DNA from: JAUZQZ01 sp036985955
Lineage (GTDB): Bacteria > Pseudomonadota > Zetaproteobacteria > Mariprofundales > Mariprofundaceae
Direction: 5' to 3'
DNA: 13,063 nucleotides
Assembly: GCA_036985955.1 (NCBI GenBank)
Contig: BTQQ01000035.1
Location: forward strand, 1-13,063
The position numbers and the translations under genes were made by a program. Under the pieces are notes generated by a model. It was not told the origin of the DNA, did not search any database, and saw only the letters and a program-made list of their open reading frames with translations. Below are positions 9,483 to 13,063 of this stretch, in pieces (within the stretch, counting starts at the first letter, position 1; each line of letters starts with the position of its first letter).

Positions 9483-10427
9483 TTAAATAAACGTCGAATG
9501 AAGTTGAAGGATTGTTTCCAATTGAGCCTCTGTTGCCGCTTTGCCTGCAATGATGGCGTCTTCAGCCCGGTAGAATTCCAGCGAGCCAATTTCACTGATA
9601 TCAGGTTTTAATAGCAAATCGGGTGGCAGAATGTGCATGCGCAGGCGCATGATCATGTCCTGGGTAATCAATTGGGACTGGTTCATAATCGAACTGATGC
9701 CGAGACTGCTTTCTTTATGGAACGGAAAATGGCGCTTTCGTTTGAACCCCTGGAACCATTTGATGAGATGTGGCGGCATGTTCGGCCATGCATCAGCCAA
9801 CAACTCTTTTAGCCTGTTATCCCATTCCGGCGCTTCCTTTTCCCGGTGCGCGGCATGCAGTTCAACTTTCGGGTGAACCTGTACTGCAAGAACCGGACCA
9901 CCAAAAAGCGTCCTTGCGGAATCAAAGGGTACGGGATTGACCATCCCGCCATCAATCAACGTTCGGCCATCTTTCTGGAAGGGAGTAAGCAGGCCAGGAT
10001 AGGAAATGCTGGCACGCACGGCGTCGAGTAAATCACCTTTGCGGATGACGACTTGTTCTCCGGTGGAGAGATCGGTGGCAATGGCAGCGAATGCAGTGGA
10101 TAAATTTTCAATTTTCTTGTTCGCCATGTATGGCGTCAGATATTCGCGGATACCCTTGCCGGTAGAAACACCGAGCTCGCTGAAATCGGGTGTGAACAGG
10201 CGCATGGTGGATATCCAGTCCATACGGCAGGCGAGTTCCCGCATTTCTTTACTCGATATTCCCGCTGCAAAGAAAGCACCGATTTCCGCACCAATACTGG
10301 TGCCGACGATGGCGCGGATAGGAATCTTTTCGCGCACGAGCACTTCGATGACGCCGATGTGGGCCAATCCACGGGCGCCACCGCCGCCAAGGGCAAGCAC
10401 AAGTCCTCGATCCTTCACCCTATTCAT
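9483..10427 (-). CDS. Patatin-like phospholipase (RssA-type)
   Basis: This 314-residue serine hydrolase of the patatin family is expected to act on lipid acyl esters. The oxyanion-hole glycine loop GGGGARG is at residues 14-20, the nucleophile elbow GTSIG at 42-46 (S44), and the catalytic aspartate D159 in the DGGMVNPVP motif, so the Ser-Asp dyad is complete. There is no signal peptide, so it should be cytoplasmic or peripheral at the membrane. The start is ATG 10425-10427, which overlaps the methyltransferase stop as ATGAATAG. The frame stays open for 45 codons upstream, but that stretch is inside the methyltransferase gene in another frame and does not look like patatin sequence. The real substrate is unknown. 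Confidence 0.9.
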   Translation of the reverse strand: MNRVKDRGLVLALGGGGARGLAHIGVIEVLVREKIPIRAIVGTSIGAEIGAFFAAGISSKEMRELACRMDWISTMRLFTPDFSELGVSTGKGIREYLTPYMANKKIENLSTAFAAIATDLSTGEQVVIRKGDLLDAVRASISYPGLLTPFQKDGRTLIDGGMVNPVPFDSARTLFGGPVLAVQVHPKVELHAAHREKEAPEWDNRLKELLADAWPNMPPHLIKWFQGFKRKRHFPFHKESSLGISSIMNQSQLITQDMIMRLRMHILPPDLLLKPDISEIGSLEFYRAEDAIIAGKAATEAQLETILQLHSTFI

Positions 10428-11004
10428 GGGCTCGTCTTGCTCTCGGGCAAGGGATGAATGCCGGTACCCGTTGCTGGTAGTCGGCGTATTCAGGATGAAT
10501 GGTTCGCATACGTTGCTCCTCGAATCGTGATCCAATGATAAAATACAAAATGATAATGGCAAACAGATTCAGACTGTTCACTGTTTGAGCGGGGCTGGCA
10601 AGCAATGCCAGCATAACACCGGAATACATCGGGTGGCGCACATAGCGATAGATGCCGTGTTCCGTGAAGCTGTCCTGTTTCTCCGGACTGGCGGAAAACC
10701 CCAGAAAGGCGGATGTGTCAATGGCCCGCAGCGAAAGTACGACTATCCCCAGGCCGGCGAGCTGTACAATCACCATTAACCCGTTCACCCATCCATGCGT
10801 ACGGTAAAGAGAGGTGTCGGACAACTGGTGCACAAAACCGAGCCACAATACGGTTAAGCCGATGGCAAAAATGCTGTAGGTCAGGCGGTAGGCTTTGGGA
10901 GTCATGCCAAGCTGATAAAAGATGTTCTTGCAGTACTGCGTTGCAAGAGCGCTGTGAATCATGGCGAAAGCTAGTCCTGTAGCCCAAATCCAAAGTATAT
11001 TCAT
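10420..11004 (-). CDS. Integral membrane methyltransferase-like protein (ICMT/PEMT/NnrU superfamily)
   Basis: This 194-residue polytopic membrane protein has about five hydrophobic segments. The C-terminal half has the superfamily's SAM-binding signature: GIYRYVRHPMYSGVMLALLASP, then IIGSRFEEQRMRTIHPEYADYQQRVPAFIP, including RHP and the paired glutamates of the EEQ segment. Relatives methylate isoprenylcysteine, phospholipid headgroups or other small lipids; no substrate can be assigned here. The start is ATG 11002-11004 (MNILWIWATG), directly at a membrane helix; an ATG ten codons earlier (11034) is possible but adds a polar stretch and would overlap ampD's longer reading. Its stop overlaps the patatin start, so the two are probably co-translated, and a shared role in membrane-lipid metabolism is plausible but inferred. 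Confidence 0.8.
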   Translation of the reverse strand: MNILWIWATGLAFAMIHSALATQYCKNIFYQLGMTPKAYRLTYSIFAIGLTVLWLGFVHQLSDTSLYRTHGWVNGLMVIVQLAGLGIVVLSLRAIDTSAFLGFSASPEKQDSFTEHGIYRYVRHPMYSGVMLALLASPAQTVNSLNLFAIIILYFIIGSRFEEQRMRTIHPEYADYQQRVPAFIPCPRARRAHE

Positions 11005-11060
11005 CTGCCAAGTATAGCCGTAACTTGCATACATGGGGTGAAAAATCGCATCATACAGCG

Positions 11061-11603
11061 ATGCAGCAGCTTGATTCTCCCCACCACAATGCGCGTCCGG
11101 ATGGCGTGGAGATTAATCTGATTGTGCTGCACGCCATCAGTTTGCCTCCGGGTGAATTTGATATGAGTTCCGTCGAGGTGTTCTTTGCGGGATATTTGGA
11201 TACGTCATCTCATCCCGCATTTTCATCTCTGGAAGGGGTGCGCGTATCGGCGCATTTTGTGGTAGACAGACATGGCGTTATAACACAGTTCGTACCTATA
11301 GCACGGTGTGCCTGGCATGCGGGTGAATCGGAATGGGAAGGGAGGCCAGACTGTAATGGCTATTCCATCGGTATTGAAATGATTGGAGATGAAGCGCACC
11401 CATTCACCAATGCGCAGTACAGGGAAACCGCACGCCTGTGCCGGGTTCTGATGGAGGCTTACCCCGGCATCAACACCGAACGGATTGTCGGCCATGCCGA
11501 CATCGCCCCGGAACGCAAATGGGATCCGGGCAAGCAGTGGAATTGGGGGCATTTCCACCGTTCGCTGGCGCATATTCGGCGGCTTGATCTGGAGGTACGG
11601 TAA
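11061..11603 (+). CDS. ampD: 1,6-anhydro-N-acetylmuramyl-L-alanine amidase
   Basis: It is a cytoplasmic zinc amidase that removes the peptide from anhydromuropeptides during cell-wall recycling. Counting from the ATG at 11061 (180 residues), the zinc ligands are H24 (VLHAISLPPG), H145 (GHADIAP) and D155 (KWDPG), with catalytic E106 (SIGIEMIG) and K153. RVSAHFVVDRHG, AWHAG and PFTNAQY further fit the AmpD/amidase_2 family. Two conserved positions differ from E. coli: Asn after the first ligand His is Ala (HAIS for HNIS), and the Thr before the zinc Asp is Trp (RKWDPG for RKTDPG). The start is uncertain. A TTG at 11025 adds 12 residues and would restore the E. coli length, but neither start has a clear ribosome-binding site. 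No ampC beta-lactamase or ampR is visible. The stop overlaps the next gene. Confidence 0.93.
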   Translation: MQQLDSPHHNARPDGVEINLIVLHAISLPPGEFDMSSVEVFFAGYLDTSSHPAFSSLEGVRVSAHFVVDRHGVITQFVPIARCAWHAGESEWEGRPDCNGYSIGIEMIGDEAHPFTNAQYRETARLCRVLMEAYPGINTERIVGHADIAPERKWDPGKQWNWGHFHRSLAHIRRLDLEVR

Positions 11604-12271
11604 TGACGGACATGGCGTGGTTAAAAGCTTTTCCCGAATTAAGCCAGATGGACGCCCCTCTGCGTGGAAAGCTGCTTTCCCATGCGCGTGAACTGGATGC
11701 GCCAGCGGGCCATGTTTTATTTCGTGACGGGGAGGACTGCAAGGGTTATGTCATGGTGGTATCCGGATCGGTGCGTGTGCAGAAGATGGATGCACAGGGT
11801 CGTGAGATCGTTTTGTACCGGGTTGAAGCAGGCCAGACTTGCATGTTAACCACCGCCTGCCTTTTGGGAGGGAAAGCCTATCCGGCTGAAGGTATTGCCG
11901 AAGAAGACACACGGCTTGCTCTGCTGCCGGCTAATTCATTTGCTCAATTGATGGAAGCGGCTGTTTTCCGTCGTTTTGTGATGGCTGCTATTGGCAGCCG
12001 CATCGCCGACCTGATGTTGCTGGTGGAAGATGTTGCCTTTGGAAGAATGGATGTTCGGCTGGCGCGCCTGCTGCTTCGGCGCTCCGGAGAAGGGCAAAAG
12101 CCCATTGCTGCAACGCATCAGGATTTGGCCATTGAACTGGGAACAGCGCGTGAGGTCATCAGCCGGATTATCAAGGATTTCGAACGCCGGGGATGGGTGC
12201 GCCTGGCGCGCGGCGAGGTGTGTGTCAACGACACCGAATCATTGCGGTCCCTGGCTGCCAGTGATGTGTGA
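11603..12271 (+). CDS. Crp/Fnr-family transcriptional regulator
   Basis: The protein has 222 residues. An N-terminal cyclic-nucleotide-binding-like beta-roll (about 15-115) has GHVLFRDGEDCKGYVMVVSGSVRV, and a long dimerisation helix covers about 120-147. The C-terminal winged HTH is at about 165-205 (ATHQDLAIELGTAREVISRIIKDFERRGWV; recognition helix near TAREVISRIIKDF). It lacks the Fnr N-terminal cysteine cluster, and the beta-roll lacks a clear cAMP-binding signature. Instead C80 and C86 lie close together in QTCMLTTACLL, suggesting, without proof, a thiol- or redox-responsive sensor. The start ATG overlaps the ampD TAA (TAATG), with GGAGGT (11591-11596) six bases upstream, so it is translationally coupled to ampD. 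A perfect inverted repeat covers its stop codon and precedes the DUF2892 gene. Confidence 0.9.
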   Translation: MTDMAWLKAFPELSQMDAPLRGKLLSHARELDAPAGHVLFRDGEDCKGYVMVVSGSVRVQKMDAQGREIVLYRVEAGQTCMLTTACLLGGKAYPAEGIAEEDTRLALLPANSFAQLMEAAVFRRFVMAAIGSRIADLMLLVEDVAFGRMDVRLARLLLRRSGEGQKPIAATHQDLAIELGTAREVISRIIKDFERRGWVRLARGEVCVNDTESLRSLAASDV

Positions 12272-12280
12272 CATAGTCAC
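12268..12280. promoter_or_regulatory. Candidate Crp/Fnr-type operator upstream of the DUF2892 gene
   Basis: GTGAC-ATA-GTCAC is a perfect 5-base inverted repeat spanning the stop codon of the Crp/Fnr gene. It resembles the CRP half-sites TGTGA and TCACA, but with five rather than six bases between them. Its centre (12274) lies about 41 bases before the predicted transcription start of the next gene, the usual class II activator position. Binding by the adjacent regulator is inferred. Confidence 0.4.
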
Positions 12281-12308
12281 TGAGAACACGTCTCGTTGCG
12301 CATACAAT
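12280..12308 (+). promoter_or_regulatory. Candidate promoter for the DUF2892 gene
   Basis: CTGAGA (12280-12285, four of six -35 bases), a 17-base spacer and TACAAT (12303-12308, five of six -10 bases). The predicted transcript start is near 12315, 28 bases before the ATG. A weak -35 abutting the inverted repeat at 12268-12280 fits activator-dependent transcription. Confidence 0.4.
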
Positions 12309-12342
12309 TCATGACATACCAAGAGCGTTAAGGAGGTAAGCC

Positions 12343-12543
12343 ATGAATCCAAATGTAGGAACCATTGATAAAGTTATTCGAGTTATTATCGGAACAGCAT
12401 TGATCAGCCTTGTCTTTGTAGGGCCACAAACACCGTGGGGCTGGATTGGGGTGGTTCCAATTGTCACAGCTTTGGTGAGTTTTTGCCCGCTCTATACGAT
12501 TCTGGGCATCAAAACCTGCAAGGTTGCACGGGCTGAAAGCTAG
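12343..12543 (+). CDS. DUF2892 (YgaP-type) small inner-membrane protein
   Basis: This 66-residue protein has two hydrophobic segments (VIRVIIGTALISLVFVG and WIGVVPIVTALVSF). The layout is that of the DUF2892 family: NVGTIDKVIRVIIG at the start and FCPLYTILGIKTC near the end, with C48 and C59. The family occurs as stand-alone proteins and fused to rhodanese domains, as in YgaP, which hints at sulfur or thiol metabolism; the molecular role is not established. A textbook ribosome-binding site AAGGAGG (12330-12336) lies six bases before the ATG, so translation should be strong. It follows the Crp/Fnr gene after 71 bases holding a candidate operator and promoter, and a hairpin follows its stop. 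Confidence 0.88.
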   Translation: MNPNVGTIDKVIRVIIGTALISLVFVGPQTPWGWIGVVPIVTALVSFCPLYTILGIKTCKVARAES

Positions 12544-12572
12544 AAAGGCAGCCAGTTCCGCCAGAATTCGAG

Positions 12573-12591
12573 GCGGCCCCTTGCGGGCCGC
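12573..12591 (+). terminator. Probable terminator hairpin after the DUF2892 gene
   Basis: GCGGCCC (12573-12579), a five-base loop and GGGCCGC (12585-12591) form a perfect 7-base GC stem 29 bases after the DUF2892 stop. The following bases (TCTTGAT) are only moderately T-rich, so it may be a weak or Rho-assisted terminator. It separates the DUF2892 gene from the downstream desaturase-family gene. Confidence 0.55.
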
Positions 12592-12614
12592 TCTTGATAG
12601 CCCATGATTGAGGA

Positions 12615-13063
12615 ATGTCTGAGTCAATCATCCGGCTAAGTGCTTTCTTCGGTATTCTGCTCATTATGGCCTGCTGGCAGGCGCTTGCTCCCCGCCGTCC
12701 ACTGAGATTCGGGTACCGGCGATGGCCGGCCAATCTGGGCATTGTTTTGCTGAATGTAATTCTGGTTCGGCTGCTGATTCCCACGGGCGCGGTGGGTGCC
12801 GCAGTCTGGGCCGGGCAGGCAAATTTTGGTGTGATGCACTGGTTGAACGTACCGCATGCGGGAGCGGTTGTCGTCACGATCATCGTACTGGATGGCATCA
12901 TTTACGCTCAGCATGTGCTGTTTCATGCTGTACCGGTACTGTGGCGGTTGCATATGGTACACCATGCTGATCAGGATATTGATGTGACGACCGGCCTGCG
13001 CTTTCATCCTGTCGAAATCCTGCTTTCCATGCTTATCAAGATGCTGACGGTGGCGCTGCTCGG
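12615..13063 (+). CDS. Fatty acid hydroxylase / sterol desaturase family protein, N-terminal part (truncated by window edge)
   Basis: The first 149 codons are present and the frame runs off the window. It is a polytopic membrane protein with hydrophobic segments at about 6-22, 40-55 and 82-97. Histidine-rich di-iron motifs of the family follow: H100-x3-H104 (QHVLFH), H113-x2-HH (RLHMVHH, 113-117) and H131 in RFHPVE. The last histidine cluster expected for the family would be downstream. Relatives hydroxylate or desaturate sterols, carotenoids or fatty acyl chains; the substrate is not evident. The ATG at 12615 is the first in frame after a stop, but GAGG lies only one to two bases upstream, so initiation may be weak or start at a later ATG (12666). 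Confidence 0.86.
   Translation, partial: MSESIIRLSAFFGILLIMACWQALAPRRPLRFGYRRWPANLGIVLLNVILVRLLIPTGAVGAAVWAGQANFGVMHWLNVPHAGAVVVTIIVLDGIIYAQHVLFHAVPVLWRLHMVHHADQDIDVTTGLRFHPVEILLSMLIKMLTVALL

Noticed and set aside
10006..10530. Plus-strand open frame of 174 codons across patatin and methyltransferase
   Set aside because: It is antisense to two well-supported genes and shows no domain signature.
10428..10562. N-terminal extension of the patatin gene (45 extra codons)
   Set aside because: It overlaps the C-terminal part of the methyltransferase in another frame, and patatin homology begins just after the ATG at 10425-10427.
12328..12627. Minus-strand open frame of 99 codons over the DUF2892 gene
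   Set aside because: The plus-strand DUF2892 gene has a near-perfect ribosome-binding site and recognisable family sequence; the minus frame has neither.

Overview
The window looks like a chromosomal segment of a Gram-negative bacterium, most likely of the phylum Pseudomonadota. Evidence for this is the ribF-ileS-lspA order, an E. coli-type ThyA and DHFR, a Bax-like glucosaminidase, a cytoplasmic AmpD-type amidase and a FieF-type metal exporter. Residue spacing in FieF, ThyA and DHFR matches the E. coli proteins almost exactly. The exact lineage cannot be fixed from the sequence; a gamma- or zetaproteobacterial origin is a guess. Nearly every base is coding, and there are no tRNA or rRNA genes, insertion sequences, prophage genes or CRISPR arrays.

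Layout, left to right. (1) Positions 1-4033, minus strand: ribF (FMN/FAD synthesis), ileS (isoleucyl-tRNA synthetase) and the start of lspA (lipoprotein signal peptidase, cut by the window edge). (2) 4140-5012, plus strand: a Bax-like peptidoglycan glucosaminidase, probably a lipoprotein, whose 3' end overlaps the convergent folA. (3) 4976-6822, minus strand: a thyA - VOC-family protein - folA cluster, the dTMP/tetrahydrofolate cycle with a glyoxalase-fold protein inserted. (4) 6928-7365, plus strand: a small exported protein with two canonical EF-hands, divergent from thyA. (5) 7399-11004, minus strand: a membrane methyltransferase (ICMT/PEMT-like), a patatin-like phospholipase, a FieF-type cation exporter, and an exported protein with a secretin N-type domain whose start overlaps the fieF stop. 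(6) 11061-13063, plus strand: ampD, a Crp/Fnr-family regulator, a DUF2892 small membrane protein and the first part of a fatty acid hydroxylase/sterol desaturase-family protein.

Several neighbours are translationally coupled by overlapping stop and start codons: ileS/lspA, methyltransferase/patatin, fieF/secretin-like and ampD/crp. Cell-envelope functions recur (LspA, Bax, AmpD, patatin, methyltransferase, desaturase), but they are transcribed as several units and I do not claim one system.

The two least ordinary items are the orphan secretin-N-type protein coupled to the metal exporter, and the Crp/Fnr gene whose stop codon lies inside a perfect inverted repeat. That repeat is centred about 41 bases upstream of the predicted transcription start of the DUF2892 gene, where a class II Crp/Fnr activator would bind. 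Most of the rest is ordinary housekeeping sequence.
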